Source of the DNA: Grammothele lineata
Lineage: Eukaryota; Basidiomycota; Agaricomycetes; Polyporales; Polyporaceae
Reading direction: 5' to 3'
DNA length: 64,000 bases
NCBI GenBank assembly: GCA_002150815.3
Contig: NDFF03000217.1
Span: 1-64,000 of the forward strand
In this document: positions 1 through 12,682 of the stretch, piece by piece
Layout of the letters: every line of letters starts with the position of its first letter
Position numbering within the stretch: position 1 is the first letter of the stretch
Translations under genes and position numbers: made by a program
Notes under the pieces: generated by a model
What the model was told of the DNA's origin: nothing
The model's database searches: none
What the model saw: only the letters and a program-made list of their open reading frames with translations

Positions 1-2003
1 GCGGCGTCCGTCGCGGGCGGTCTCCTGATCGAAGTGTTCTGCGCGTGCATGTGAGCCGTCCCAATGCTCCTGCATGGAGACGAATCTCTAACGCGTCGCG
101 CTCGCTCAAGCTTGTATGGGATGACGACCCTCCAGACTTTCCTGTACTACCAGACATACCCTCAGGACGCTGTCGCAATCAAGTACTTGGTGCGCCCCGT
201 GACTTTCCGTGTGATGCGCTAAACTCATGCGCACAATTTGTGGCGGACCCGGTCCGCAGGTTGGGGCTGTATGGTATGTAACGTTGTATACAGTCCCTCG
301 TTCTTGCGCTGAAGTTCAGCGCCACAGGATACTAGAGACTATTCACACCGGAGCTTGCATGCAATTCATCTATGCGTATCTCATTACGGGTTTTGGGAGT
401 CTTCTTAACTTTCTGGAAGTTGTCCCGTACGTCATTCCCTATCTCTGTACTCTTCGCCGCTTATTGATCATGCGATCGGCATCCGGGAATCAACAGCGGC
501 GTTGGGGTGAGTGAGGTTATTACCTTAGCAGACGCGTTGACCTAACACGTCTTTTGTAGGTGACTATCGCTACAAGCGTATGCAGTGCCGTTGATCGTCG
601 GTGCTCATCGTTCTAATACTTACTCTTTTTCAGGCGGCTGTCGCACTCTGTGTTCAGGGGTAATATGACCAGATGCACGCCCATTTGAACGCCATACTGA
701 CCGCTTCGTCCTCTTAGGTACTATACCTGGAGGGTGTGGATCAGTACGTTCTACCGTTATGCAGGTCGATGTGCTCATTGCATTAATGATCGCACGTCTC
801 CGCAGTGAGCGACAAGTCGATTTTCTGGACGTCTGTTATCGTGAGTGTTTTGTGAGCTGCGAGGTAGACGTGTTCGTTGACGGTGCATTGTGTTCAAAGG
901 GCTTCTTCGCTCTGGCTCGCATAGGTATGTTGGCTGCATCCGTGATGTTTCAGATCCTATGTCTCACCTCAACGTCCTCGACCCCCATGGAAAGGCTTCG
1001 GTGCAGGTAGGATCCTATCGCGACTTGTAACGCTGCCTACTGACAACACGCTAGGTTCCACCGCACTGACCTATATCTACCCTGACTGGGTGACGCTTCG
1101 CCATATCGACGCTGGGCTGGTCAGTGTCTGTCTCTACGGTATATTGCCCTGGACTTAACAATTTCCTTGCTTGAATAGATCACCGTTAGCGGTGGTCTTA
1201 GTTCCGCGGCCTTGGTAGACCTGCTTGTCGCCGTCACGCTCACGGTTTGCCTCAAGCGTCGCACGAACGTGTATCAGAAGTGCGTCACGCAGAATCATGG
1301 ATGAGGCCGCATGCTGATTCATTGTAGGCAATCCCAGAGCATGGTCAACAGAATTCTGGTATACACCGTGAACACCGGCGCCATCACTGGGTGAGTTTAC
1401 TATGCATTGATGTTGACTTTCGTGTCGATCGTTGACCCGCTGTCTTCGCTGCAGGATTACTTCCCTCGCCTGCGTTATCCTGGTTCGTAGTTCCCTCTCC
1501 GTCCGCACCCTCAACGCTAATCACTTTTTAACAGTTCGCCACCCAGAAGAACAGCCTTGTCTTCCTCGGACTCGTCGAGATGCAGACGAAGTGTAAGCTT
1601 CTCTGGTATATGCCGACGTCTTCCGTCCTCTGAAACAAGTGGTTATCCCTCATTAGTATACGCAAATTCGTTCCTCGGCTCCCTCAATGCGCGAGCACAT
1701 ATCCGCAACGCGACTACCACCCTCTCAAGGCCGCCGTACTCGACTACCAGCTCTGACAGACATGCGCCTGTAGTACGCTTCCCCTTTTCTCTTCCGCGCG
1801 TTCCCGCGCTGACACTCTCACCAAGGTCGAGATCACCCGCCAAACGATTACCCAAGTCGAGGCGGAAGCCGAGCTGGCCGATCTGGCCGTCCGGAACGTG
1901 AGTATGCGCGCTCTACCTCCACGAACTCTAACTGACGGCTGCATCTCAGGGCATGTACGACATGAGAGATTTGAAGGTTTCAAAAGGCGCAGCGCTTGCC
2001 TGA
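1..2003 (+). CDS. DUF6534-family integral membrane protein, 5' end outside window
   Basis: This is a multi-exon gene whose first exon is cut by the left edge. The visible first exon ends in a hydrophobic stretch followed by GTGAGC. The second exon reads YGMTTLQTFLYYQTYPQDA, the family hallmark after the first helix (YG..., aromatic residues, YPxD). Later exons carry an amphipathic helix (LETIHTGACMQF), membrane segments around 1150-1550 and a segment reading SFLGSLNARAHIR, the usual end of the last helix in this family. The last exon follows an intron at about 1898-1950 and stops with TGA at 2001-2003. DUF6534 proteins are seven-helix membrane proteins of unknown function, very numerous in agaricomycetes. 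Internal exon limits are approximate. It lies tail to tail with the next gene. Confidence 0.75.
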
Positions 2004-2522
2004 CCGGGCTTCACACGCCCTTACTAGAGGTCACCTGTAGCTTATCATCGACTAGTTGTAGTACACCCTCGTTTATACCCGTCGTATTCATGCTCTGCGA
2101 GCACGTTGCTCCACGGCCTCCACGTACGATGCCTTCACACCTCATACCGTCGCAGTCATCTTCGTGTAGACGTCACGGACTCGATCTTCCATCGGCTTTT
2201 CCTCCGGTGCACCAGTCCCCTCGCTTGCGCGCGTCGAACTCTCCTCAGAGACTCGGCGGTTGTAACTGACTGTGTCGGCCTCTTCTCCGGAAGGGCGTCC
2301 ATGGAATGTCACGGGCAGCTATGGCGGACCGCCGTGCTTGTGTTAACACGTGACACTACGCTGGCGGTGATACTGGTCACTTACCTGCGGAACTGATGGA
2401 CGGTCTGGAAGGCTGCAGTGCGTGCAGCCTCCGCTGTTGCGGAACATGATGGAGTGGGTATCGAACCCGTCAATCATTCGGTTGGATAGATGCTGTCGTG
2501 TGTTGAGTCTAGACACCGTTTA
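2004..2522. other. intergenic, convergent 3' regions
   Basis: About 520 bases lie between the convergent 3' ends of two DUF6534 genes. Short open frames occur on both strands but none resembles a protein I know. A tRNA-like T-arm string near 2455-2470 was considered and rejected. Confidence 0.6.
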
Positions 2523-4423
2523 TCAGTCAGAAACGAGTAGTAGATCGCGAATCTTGAATGAACGAGCGTACACGGCCAGTACCGAATTGGCATACACTGA
2601 GGACTTTCATGTCAGCGGCGGTGTTTACAGCAAACGAGACATTGTATGGGGCGCGCACATTTCGTACTCACGAGTCCCATCGCGAAATACACCATATTTC
2701 CGTTCATGATGAGTGCCTGTGCTTGGCGTTAGCTCAACCGTTTGCTTCTGACTCGGAAATATTATACGTACAAATATGAAGGAGAGGATACCAGAAACGC
2801 TGTCGATGTGTTTGTATAACCCTGAGATGACAGCTAGAAAAGAGCCAACACACCTTGTGACGAGCCCTGACAAATTGGATAGAAACATCGTAAGCCAGCA
2901 CTGGCCAGACGCCCTGGCAGTGGAGGAAACGCACCGGTGTTGATCGTGTAGACGATGAGTGTTGAAACCAGAGAGTCCGTTCTATGAAATCGGCGATCAG
3001 CCGACGTACTATTGAGAGCGGAGAAATGAATGTGTACGCTTTGAAGCCCGTGCGACTTTTGAGTAAGAATGCGATGAGAGTAGCCGTCATCAGCGAATCG
3101 ATGACTACGGCCAGTCCGTACACGCCAGAGACAATCCACTGTGTTTGGGTGAGCACAGTGATGCCAGGGACACGCGAACGCTGGGTAGACTGACGGTCAT
3201 GTCCACGAAGTCTTGCAGCTGTCAATGCGCAGGATATCAGCAGTCGTCTCCTTGCACGATCTTTACAACACCCTCACCTCGCGGTCTTTGTATGCGTCCA
3301 CGGAGAGAGCTAATGAAGAGATTAGAAGGCGGAATGACGTCATGCCAACATGAGCTATAGGAACACCTGTCATGAACCCTAGAGTTCCACAGCTTAACGT
3401 ACGGACGAAAACTGAAGGTATGTATAAACTGACCGAGTTCCGCCAGAAGGAGCACAATCTGTATGGTGATCTGTGAGCTCACTGTGGTCCCTTAGGTCAG
3501 AGGAAACTATTGTCACCGTTGCTGCTACAATGAGCCTATATCGCGTATCGGCTGTACATATACATTAGCCCGTAAGTCCTGGGAAGACCGTCGGTAGCGG
3601 TACGTACCTAGATACACGCGACGAGCGTAAAACCTGTCCAATATAAATTATATTCTTTCAACCTTGAGACTGAAGAGGCTAGGACGATTCTTAACGTACG
3701 CTTGGCATGCGAACATGGTGATGGTCTATCAGTTCATTGCCACGCCATCATTAGTGAGATGCGGAGGCTTCTCTAGGGTGACATTAACGTACCGATATAG
3801 GCGAAAGTAGCCTGAGAGACCTATGCCAACCCCATTGAAAAGAATTTAGAGAAGGATGTACTATCAGACATACCAAGCATCTTCGCCGAGTGCGAGAGGG
3901 TTGAAGTAATTCTCCACCAAGTGGAAGTAGCTGCAGGGAGACGGGAGATAAGTCCTAGTCGTTTCTTAAGCAGAGGGTACGACGTACCAGAGATGAATGG
4001 GAAGAATAGCGTGCAAAGTTTCAGCAACACTAAGGAAGGGGTGAAATCAGTCCGCATGTATTCCATCGGTGATGAAGAGGATCTCAAGAATTACAAGATT
4101 ATAAGAACCTACGGGAAATGACGTCAGCATGGCCCGTGCAACCCTGAAACCGATTGTGAAACATACTAGAGCTTTGAGGTATTTTGAGTCTTCAGGGTAG
4201 AGACGATAGTACCGATAAACTTGATGGAAGATCAGGCCGTACAACCTGGTCATGCCCGCGTCATTAGCTGAGAGGGGCCAAGTAGAATGAGACGCATGGC
4301 TGACATGAGTGAAATGCACATCCCAATAAACAGAGCGCCGTATGTATCCGTGAGTGAAGGGAGGCTACCTTGGGGGAGAGCGGTCATGGGAGAATGAACA
4401 GCTGACGAGTTGACACTAGCCAT
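2523..4423 (-). CDS. DUF6534-family integral membrane protein
   Basis: The start at 4423 gives a Ser/Thr-rich lead followed by DTYGALFIGMCISLM, the canonical first helix of the family. After an intron comes LYGLIFHQVYRYYRLYPED, the conserved cytoplasmic motif. Near the C-terminus the exons read VYTINTG, then short helix exons separated by roughly 50-nt introns, then VYANSVLAVYARS. The protein ends soon after this last helix with LLLVSD and TGA at 2523-2525, so the long polar tail seen in relatives is missing. The family is predicted to have seven transmembrane helices; its function is unknown. It is convergent with the gene ending at 2003. The internal exons between about 3000 and 3900 were only partly traced. 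Confidence 0.75.
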
Positions 4424-4464
4424 GTCGATGCAGAGTCTGGAGGAAGCCGCGGTGAAGTGCTCGC

Positions 4465-4470
4465 TATATA
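4465..4470 (-). promoter_or_regulatory. TATA box of the 2523-4423 gene
   Basis: TATATA lies about 42-47 bases upstream of the start at 4423, on the correct strand. The spacing implies a very short 5' leader. This is assigned by position and motif only. Confidence 0.4.
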
Positions 4471-5428
4471 ACTCACCCGTCCCTCCCTTAAGATACTCGT
4501 TCAGCTGGGCACACGGTTCAGGAGCGACTGTAGCCTGTTGAGGATTCGATAATCAGGAAGCTGCAGAGCAAGTTTCCACAGGAAGCGGAGGCACCTGTGA
4601 GTTCGTTGAGAGTTCATCGAACTCTGAAGCCACTAGAGACATCGAAGAGTCGCCGGCATCACGATGCACTGGACGCGGTGAAAGGCCGCTGCAACAATAC
4701 CGTATAGAGTCCCGCCATACATGTACAACTGCATGCCTACGGCGAAGTGTGACCACGCAAGCAGAGACTCTATCATCACAACCTGTCAAGAAAGATGGCT
4801 CAGGTATCAGGAGCCTTAGGCAAAGCCAGCGAGAAGGCGAAGAAGCTATGCAGACGAAACATCACAGGTTGACCTGTTCGCTTCCTGGAAGCATCGGGGT
4901 AACAGCCTCGAGGACAAGGTTACGGAGGATGTGCGGTCGCATGACCCTAAGGCAGCGTCGACCTTCAAATTCCTCCTGCTTCTCAACTAATGACTGGCAC
5001 CGCGTCGGAGTCGCCTACAATGATGGTCAGCGATTCATCAAGGAAAAGACTGGGAATGTGCGCACACTTGAGTACACCATCACCCCCCGTGTCCTCAGCA
5101 TTAGAACATCCCCCTCGGGTCGAACTTCATGCTTTCATTGTCAAGGTTCCGGCGGCGGGCCTCGTCGGGGTCCGAGGCTGTTCTGCCACTATGTAAGCGC
5201 CCTCACTGAAGATTCGGACTGATGCAAGTCCGCAAGTCCGACGGCCCGGGTTCTGGCGCTTAGCAGACTCGTACTTAGTAGTAAGTATGAGGTGGCAGCC
5301 TCCACCGGATGAGCCTATACAGTACGCCAATCTTATCCACTGAGAGCGGTCGGTTTTGAAGACTATTGCATATATCGTCCATAAGATGGCTAGACTAACA
5401 CTATCGTACACTAGACTCCAAGAACAGC
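4471..5428. other. intergenic, no gene recognised
   Basis: Nearly 1 kb lies between the DUF6534 promoter and the 3' end of the DyP gene. Open frames on both strands reach about 157 codons, but their translations are low-complexity and resemble no family I know. I see no RNA gene or repeat. Confidence 0.5.
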
Positions 5429-7203
5429 TTAAGCACCGCTGCCTGCGCTGAGCGCGAAGGTGCTCTTCAACGCCGGGATCGATGGCGAGAAGAAGTACTC
5501 GCCGCCCTTGGGCACGACCCACTCAGTTGCCAGAGACAATGACGCCGACTGGTTGTTGGGATCTGTCCCGACCAACGAGCGCGACGTGATGTTCGACCCC
5601 GCCTGGCCGATGATAGGGTCGAACCCGGGGGTAACTGGGGCCTTGGGCGGGAAACCGGTGTTGTTAGCCCAACCTGCGCGTGTGATAAGTCCGAAAAATC
5701 GAAAGCCATGATACAACAACGTCACGTACTCTCTTGAATGAATTGGAAGCCGTTTACAATGTTGCTCTGGTATGCGACGAAGATAAGGCCTCTGTTTCAC
5801 GATTAAGTCAGCATCACTCTCATCCGATAGACGGGGCAGCAAGTAGCGCACCGTCCGTGTTTGGTCTCCCCACTGGCCGCCTCCTCCGGCGTCACTTCTG
5901 GTCCGAACTGGACTCCACGCCGGATGATACGCCTGCTCTCAGTCGCAGTTGGGTTCGACGCGCCGTTCAGGTTCTCCAGATCCGCCCTCGGGTTCGTCTT
6001 CCGTGTATGTGCCGCGAACGGGCACCGATCTTGCGTCGTGGGGTCGTCCGGGAAGTCGTACCGGAAGTTGTTGTTCTGCTTCGGATCCTTACCCGCAGCC
6101 GGGTCATCCTGCGTCGGGAACAAGTCTATTGGTGCCCCGCTCTTCCACCGGCCTACAAGCCGTGCCCCGAGCAGCTCACTGCCCTGATCCGCCGGGAGGC
6201 CGGGAATCGGGTTGTTCTTGAGGAACGTGTTGAACTCGGGCACGAGCTGGAAGAGGTAGCGCAGTGCGATGAAGCTACCATCGAGTGTCCACGGCGGGCG
6301 TGTGACTGGCTGCTTCGTCCTCGCATCCACATCGTTGTCCCGGCCGCAGAGGATAACGCCCTGCCGAACAGTCTCTTGGCCAGGGTTCGGGTTCGTGTCG
6401 AAGTCCTTGACAGCGGGCTGCGAGATACCGTCGAGGAAACCGAAGCTGGCGGCATTCCATGCGTCATTCTATAGAACGAACCAACTTTTTCCTCTTTACT
6501 CACTGTTCATGGCCCTTCTCATCCTTGGGACGAACGTGACCCTTGATGGTCAACAGCTCGTGCATCGTGGCGTTGTGCGCTCCGACGTTGAAGATGCCCG
6601 AGACAAACGCCTGGCTGGCGGAAACTGTGAGATCACAGTCTCCGGTGATGATAACGACACCGTCGATGTGCTGCTTGAACGTCGGGATCCAGTTGGGCAC
6701 AAAGGGCGGCTGGCCGCTCGCTGGTACGGTACCCGGGTCACCAAGGTTTTGCGCATCTTTGAACTGGCCTTTCTCAAACGCAGCATCACCGGTGTTGTCG
6801 TTGATGCCAAGCTGGGAAGCGAGATGAGCTTCAGATACACCGGAAGGTCCGGGAAACCTACCTTCAGGAGACCCCAGTGCGAGAACGCAATGTTGATTGC
6901 AGAGAGCTTGATGAGCTCGGGAGTTTTGCCGGCCTTGCGAGCAGCCTCCTTGTTGTCGGCAATCTTCTGCTTGTCATCGAGGGTCTGCGAGGCAGTAGTG
7001 ATGTGGGGAATGAGAAGCGCCAGGCGCTGGCGGAAGGCAGTGACGTCGGTATCGATCTGGAAGAGAAGGTAGTGTTGGACTTTCTTCGGGAGACCAACAC
7101 TGTAACAACGTTAGCACGTCTACATCGCTCAAAACCAGGAGAGTTCGTACAGAATATCTCCCTGGACGTTCGCCGGATCAAGGGGAGGGAGAGTTGAAGC
7201 CAT
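5429..7203 (-). CDS. DyP: DyP-type (dye-decolorizing) heme peroxidase
   Basis: This is a heme peroxidase of the dye-decolorizing family, using H2O2 to oxidise dyes, phenolics and lignin model compounds. Six exons can be traced: 7203-7151, 7099-6862, 6811-6504, 6445-5852, 5791-5730 and 5673-5429. Together they make 1500 nt, or 499 residues, the usual fungal DyP size. The N-terminus has the family landmark VQGDILVGLPKK. The GxxDG motif (GFLDGISQP) opens exon 4 and carries the distal catalytic Asp. The proximal heme ligand is His in CPFAAHTRKTNPR, and the conserved Arg region is RRIIRRGVQFGPE. The end has the DyP-typical FFSPSIPALKSTF. No clear N-terminal signal peptide is visible. Fungal DyPs are often secreted, so localisation is uncertain. 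Confidence 0.95.
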
Positions 7204-7322
7204 GTTGTCTTAAGTGGATGTACTGTTGTTGCAGATCGACGTTAGCGCAGGGAATCGACGCATGAGAGGCAAGAGACATACGCAAATGGGAGAATGGGTA
7301 TTGGATGTTCTGTCCTGCCACC

Positions 7323-7331
7323 CTTTATAAA
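7323..7331 (-). promoter_or_regulatory. TATA box of the DyP gene
   Basis: TTTATAAAG on the minus strand lies about 120 bases upstream of the DyP start. It is the only good TATA match in this upstream region. Assignment is by position. Confidence 0.5.
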
Positions 7332-8778
7332 CCACTCCCCACAGCGCTTGAGCGCGAGCAGGTGCCTAACAGCTGAGATGTACCACAGCCATGGACCGGC
7401 GAGACCTCCGAGGAGACCCAAGCAGACTGAGCGGCTTCGACCCTTTGCGATCGGAGAACAGCCTTGAGGAGCGCTGTTCCTCCGCAGGTGGGCGGGCGGG
7501 GCGAAAAGATTGGAGCACGGACAGACGGTGCTCGGCCTAGCGCTCCTAGGAAGACATCCGGCGTGACGGGATCCGCTGACTAGCCACGCTCGCGACTACA
7601 TGTTGATGCCGTCAATTACTGAATACTTGGCGTTTTAACCGTGCGTCCTTGTCACCGGAGAGACGAGAGGTGAGAACTCACTTTTGCCACACCGACCGGG
7701 ACGGTCAGAGTCCGCCGCCTCGACTATGTGCGCGTCTGAAGCCAAACCAACGGCGACAGCTAGGTCCGCAGGGAAGCGCGTCACTATCCAAATACGCTAC
7801 CGGCGGGTAGACGCTGTGGGTAGTCGTAAGAAGCTCCCAGTGACTGAAGAACGGTAGGCGATAGATGTTGGATCCCGACCGCTCCAGGTCAGCACAGCGC
7901 AGTCGTGCAGAGTATTACTACGGCTACTGACCTGTATCGACCTCCGCTGCGTTCGGCCCATAACACGGATAATCCCACGTTTCGAACGACAACACGATAT
8001 ATTGCCAGTCCTCTTTCGATGATAGTATCGATGGGTTCGTGCAACGAAAAGCGCCAGCTGCTCTCGGAGCCGCCGGGCCTGAGCCAACAGCTCTAGGAGG
8101 CAAGGCGCCCACAATATGCGATGCAGTCGGAGGCTAACTTCTATCCGGCAAAGTCAGCTCCGTCCCGCGGCCCGAGAGAATGGAGACTGACCTTGGGTGA
8201 GGACCACGAGAAGAAGGTGAGGGGAGATAGATTGCCCTTTGCGTGACGTGTGCGCGGCGGTTTGAGACCAGCACGCGGGCGTAAGGCGCTGCCGAGTTAG
8301 TACGCTAGTAAAGACAGAGTTAGTCGAGGACAATAGCTATCCTTCGCGAGCTCCGCTGAATCTTCGCGACATCTGTTTAGAATGAACTAGGGGCGGGTGT
8401 AGGCCGAGAGGTACGCCCGGCAGGTCGACAACACCGTTGCAAGGTTCCTGGACTACTTGATGATTATCTCGTAGAAGTCGCCGTAGTCGCACCGCTTCAT
8501 GACGCCCGCTGATGATGTTCGCTCCAACCACGAAGCTCCTCCAAGCATTCAGCAGGCGTCTCCGTACGACGTGACCGACCGTCATCCCTCTCCAAACCGC
8601 ACGGGAATGGATCGCGCTAGCCAAGCCTGTGCGCACAGTCGGAGCCTGTCAAGTCATACCCGCTCACGCGTAAACAAAGGACAGAACCACCGTGACATTA
8701 CCGTCTAACCCGAACAAAGAAAACCATTCCAACTTGATCCACACCCCCCTCGCCCGCGTTTTCGCCGACGACAGGTGC
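7332..8778. other. intergenic, no gene recognised
   Basis: About 1.4 kb lies between the DyP promoter and the 3' end of the transporter gene. Only short frames of up to about 105 codons occur, none with recognisable motifs. The left part belongs to the DyP upstream region and the right part would hold the transporter 3' UTR. Confidence 0.5.
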
Positions 8779-11676
8779 CTACGCCGCAGGACAGCCTCCA
8801 CACATCCCGTGTCCGCAGCCTACGCAGCTCGCGACGCCGACGCCGAACGTCCTCAGCACGAGCGACACCACACTCACCACGCCCTCGCCCAGCACGAAGC
8901 CGCTCGCGACGACGATGAGCCTGATCCCCCCGTTCTCCCGCCCCACGCGCCGGTAGTAGACGTGCTCGACGACGCCCCCGATGAGCCGCGCGAGCGAGAA
9001 CGAGGGCGTGTTGAGGAACCCGATCGCGAACGCGACCCCGGACGGGATCCACTTCGCGTGCGGCCACCCCGCGCGCGCGGCGTACACCTTGGCGCCCGCG
9101 ACGGCCCCGAAGAGCACGGCGAACGCGCCCATGAACAGCGCGCTCTTCTCGGGCAGCTGGCCGTCCCCTGTGAGTGCGTGCGCCGCAGCGCGGGCCCAGC
9201 CCGCGTGCCACGCCGGTCAGCGCCGTCCGAAGCGAGCGGACCGAGTCGGGAGATGGAGGGGTGACGTACGGAGGAGGCGCGCGAGGCCGAGCCAGACGTA
9301 CGCCGTCGGCGCGGGGAAGGAGGGGCCCGGGATTGGGTACGCGCGCTGATAGAGCGTGTACGCGGTCGTGGTCACCACGATGGACAGGCACGAGCCGATG
9401 AGTTGCCCGAAGAACTGTGCGCGGGGCGACGCGCGGATGAGGTGGCCAGTCTTCAGGTCTTGCATCAGGTCGCCCGCCCTAAGTGAAGCGAAAGAATATC
9501 TTAGCATAGAGGACAGCGAGCGCGAGGAGAACACGTACTGCTGCGCCCCGGCCTCGGCGACGCCACCCGCAATGATGTTGGCGACGACGTTGCCCGGCTG
9601 GATCCACGCAAAGAACAGTTGGCTGATCTTGCCGAGACCGCTGACAGGATTAAGATCCGTCTCTCCCAGTGCGCGTACTCTGCGTCTCAAACGTCAGTCG
9701 TGAACGAACTCTCCCCAAATATGGACGTACCCTAGGACGCTCAGCAGCCCACCCATCACAAACCCGACAAGCGTCGCCCATGGCTTGATCCCTTCGTCTC
9801 CAAACACTAACCACACCAGTGCTGTACCAAGGATCACGCTCCCCGTAAGACCCCACACGACCCACTTGGTTGGGACGAGTCTGTCTTCGGTCTCGAATTC
9901 TTTGCTCTCCTTGGTCGGATCCTCGCCGCCGGCCATACCGAGGGCGCCACGCCACAGCTTCGTATATACGATCTCCGCGACGACCGGGACGAGCGAGACG
10001 AGAGAGTCCGAGCACATGATCGCGAGTGAGACCCAAAGGATCCAGCCGCGAGCGCCAGACGTCATGTCCCCGACCGGACCGGGTGCCCAGCCAGCGTGCT
10101 TGGAGAGCGGCGAGAGGATCCCCCAGCCTACAAGCATTCCCTAAAAAAACGAGGGAATGAGTGCGAAAATACGTTGGCATATGCAATACACGTACCAAGT
10201 TCATACTGAGCGTCGTAGGAAAGCCCATGATGATGCCTTGTCCGATGTACGACAAACTCGGCGTGAACGTCCACAGCCAGTTTGATGCGAGGTACGTTCC
10301 AAATAGCGGAATTGAAAACACCACTGGGAAGAAATACGCGGCAAGCTGGTTGGAAAGGAGATGAGTCGTCTGAAAATTCCGCACAGCTGGCCAAGAGACT
10401 TACGGTCATAGCACCCGAAGCGGCAAAACTCCACGTGAGGGCGCTCCAACCTTCCTTTTCTTCTGGGACATCCAACGCAGGTTCAGGCGGAGGCGTGTGC
10501 AGCGCATCTGTCTCCCGAGGCGACGTAGGGAATCCACTGCCATCATCGTTCGCAGTGGAAGGGAGCGGACTGTACCCTCGGCGACGGCGAAGCGTAGTGT
10601 CTTCTTCCGGCGTGGGTACTTGATGTAGGACGGAGATAAGCTGGCCCGTTGCCGTGCCGGATGGGAATGCTAGCTCTTCTTCGATGATCTATGCCCACGA
10701 CCAGCCGTTAGTGTTTTGGGTAATCATAACCCATCAATGACTTACCACTTGCTTGCGGAGAGGAGGCGAGAGGAAGACTCTGGAGGGAGATAATTAGAAG
10801 GTATTGTGATCAAAGATCTAGGTTCGATGAAGAGTGTACGCACCCAAAGAATGCGACGGCGCATGACCATCCTACAGCGGCGATCCACGATAAATGAACA
10901 GGCGGTACGCCGTCTCGCTCTTCGTCGAGCAGACCAAGGGCAGGTAAGATACCCACGAAACCAGCAGCAAGCGGCATCTACCAAACGCATTAGCTGTGAT
11001 GACGCGTACAGATCGTGTTTGCGCTCACGGTGCCGGTGGCTACGGCAGTCGTTTGCAGTACGACGTTCTCCTGAGGAGTCATCGGCTTGCGCAGTAAGCG
11101 CGAGAGAAGGAAACCGATGAGTGCAGACTGCAGCGACATCCTAGCGAGATAACGTGTCAGAGCCGTACTAAACAGCGTGTCAGGAGCCGGAGTGACTCAC
11201 ATACTAATCCAACCGGTCTGGAGACCGAAATAGAGGTTGGTGAAACATAGCAGGCAACCTATGAGCAGGCCCAGTAGTACGGCTCTGAACTACATAACAC
11301 GCCGAATAAAGGGCGCAAGTCAGTAGGAGCACATGATGGGAGATGCACACGAGAATACTGACGGTAAAGTCAGCTTGTGTGCCGTCTAACGGAGCTTCTG
11401 TTGTTTGGCGGGCGCGCCTGCGGAGGCGCCTGATAGAGCGGGGTGAGTTCGATGTGTTATGCGTCTTAGAGAGGAGAGCTGAACCTGATACAGCCTGCTA
11501 TACTCATGTCGTGTTCGTGCGAAGGTTCATAGGCCACGCCAAGGGCCTCTGGCAGTTGGTTTGTCTCAAAGGGCAAGAGCAAAGACAAACAAATCCGACA
11601 TCTCCGGCCCTTCAGAAGACGCTCGCTTGCTCAGCAGTCTGAACAAGCGCCCGACGATGCAATCACCCTCCGTCAT
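8779..11676 (-). CDS. OPT-superfamily transporter, YSL-like (relative of yeast YGL114W)
   Basis: This is a polytopic transporter of the oligopeptide/metal-chelate OPT superfamily. Successive exons show TFRAVLLGLLIGCLLCF with NLYFGLQTGW (11.2-11.3 kb), a proline-rich loop, FPSGTATGQLISVLH (about 10.65 kb), a long helix-rich exon (9.7-10.1 kb) and ETDLNPVSGLGKISQLFFAW (9.6 kb), all hallmark OPT strings. The last exon gives two more helices and ends in a CxxC-x4-CxxC tail (CVGCGHGMCGGC) before TAG at 8779. Substrates in this branch are peptides, siderophore-like compounds or metal chelates; which one cannot be read here. The extreme N-terminus is uncertain. The frame containing LPEALGVAYEPSHEHDMS (about 11.5-11.57 kb) fits the family, but no clean in-frame ATG is seen, so 11676 is provisional. 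Confidence 0.85.
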
Positions 11677-11956
11677 GTGCTATGACATCATTTCCGCACC
11701 TGCGGTTCTCCTTGGGTGAAGCGTCTTGCAATACGCATACCGCGGAACATCCGGGACATAAGAATACACAACGTGCATTAATACAATTAGAAATGACAGG
11801 CGAGGTTCGTGAAGTGTTCGTGAAGATCCGTGTACTAGTCATGCGGAAAACAGCTCGAAAGCGTCCGTCCGTCTGTCCGTCTAGATCTAAGAATGGCCGT
11901 GCCAGTGCAGTATCCGCGCGGCCCAGAAATAGCGTCGGGAACAGTGGGAGCTGCGC

Positions 11957-12682
11957 TCATGCGAGGGCAAGCCACGCCCCACCAGCGAGCCCGGCGCACA
12001 ACGTCACGCCTATGCCTGCCCACGCTGAGGGGATCGACAACCTCGGTGCTGAACCAGACAGATGCGCGACGGTATTGGTGCCAATGGAGGCCTTCCAGGA
12101 GCTGAAGTTGAGGATAGTACCAGCGGGTGCGGTGACTCCGGGATCTCCAGTAGTGGGTGCGAAGGACGGGGTGAATGTAGCTTGAACGGCAATAGTATCG
12201 CCTAGCCAGGAGGTCCCTCTTGAGAATTGTTGTGGTGGAACGAGATGCAAAGGAACGTACCATTGGCATCCGTTGTAGTGTAGGTGTAGATGGTCTGCCC
12301 ACCCTGAGTTGTCGCTTGAGGTTGGCCAACTGGACCCTGCTGAGCAACCGCCGTTGTCGTCGTCGTAGCGGCCGTGGTCGTAAGAGTTTGCCTGTAGAAC
12401 CATTGGACCCGTCTCAGCGCTTGCACGGAGAGAAAGAACAAGACTACTCACAAAGTCTGTGTTGTAGGCAGCCCTTGCACAGGGTCTATGGTAATGTTTT
12501 CGACGACGGTTTGGCCGGCCCTGCGATGCGCCGCACGATTTCGATCAGCACGGGTGAGGAGAAAGGCCGGTGGGACAAGGCTGCGGAATTGGCGCTCACT
12601 CGTCAATGGTGGTGATTTCCTGTGCGCGCACGAAGGGCGCACAGAGGGAGAGAACGGCGGCGACGATGGAAAAGGGCTTCAT
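11957..12682 (-). CDS. small secreted Thr-rich protein, probably GPI-anchored
   Basis: The start at 12682 gives a clear signal peptide, MKPFSIVAAVLSLCAPFVRA, followed by QEITTIDE. Introns follow at about 12523-12599, in the 12.38-12.44 kb region and near 12215-12255. The middle is a Thr-rich stretch (QTLTTTAATTTTT) and then GGQTIYTYTTTDANG. The C-terminal exon has a predicted beta-rich segment and ends in a hydrophobic tail (about 20 residues of Ala, Gly, Leu and Ile) after small residues (GSA/NT), which fits GPI-anchor addition. Such proteins usually sit at the plasma membrane or cell wall, with O-glycosylated Thr runs. There is no catalytic motif. It is divergent from OLA1, so the two share the 12683-13127 region. 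No specific function is assigned. Confidence 0.75.

Noticed and set aside
2449..2475. tRNA-like T-arm string (minus strand, GGGTTCGATACCC)
   Set aside because: Only three of five stem pairs form, and no D-arm, anticodon arm or matching acceptor stem lies at the right distance.
5734..7072. long + frames (246 and 267 codons) opposite DyP
   Set aside because: They are shadows of the DyP exons, which account for the region with correct motifs and a 499-residue product.
8692..9401. long + frames opposite the OPT transporter
   Set aside because: These are shadows of the GC-rich transporter exons. The minus strand has family motifs and spliceable introns.
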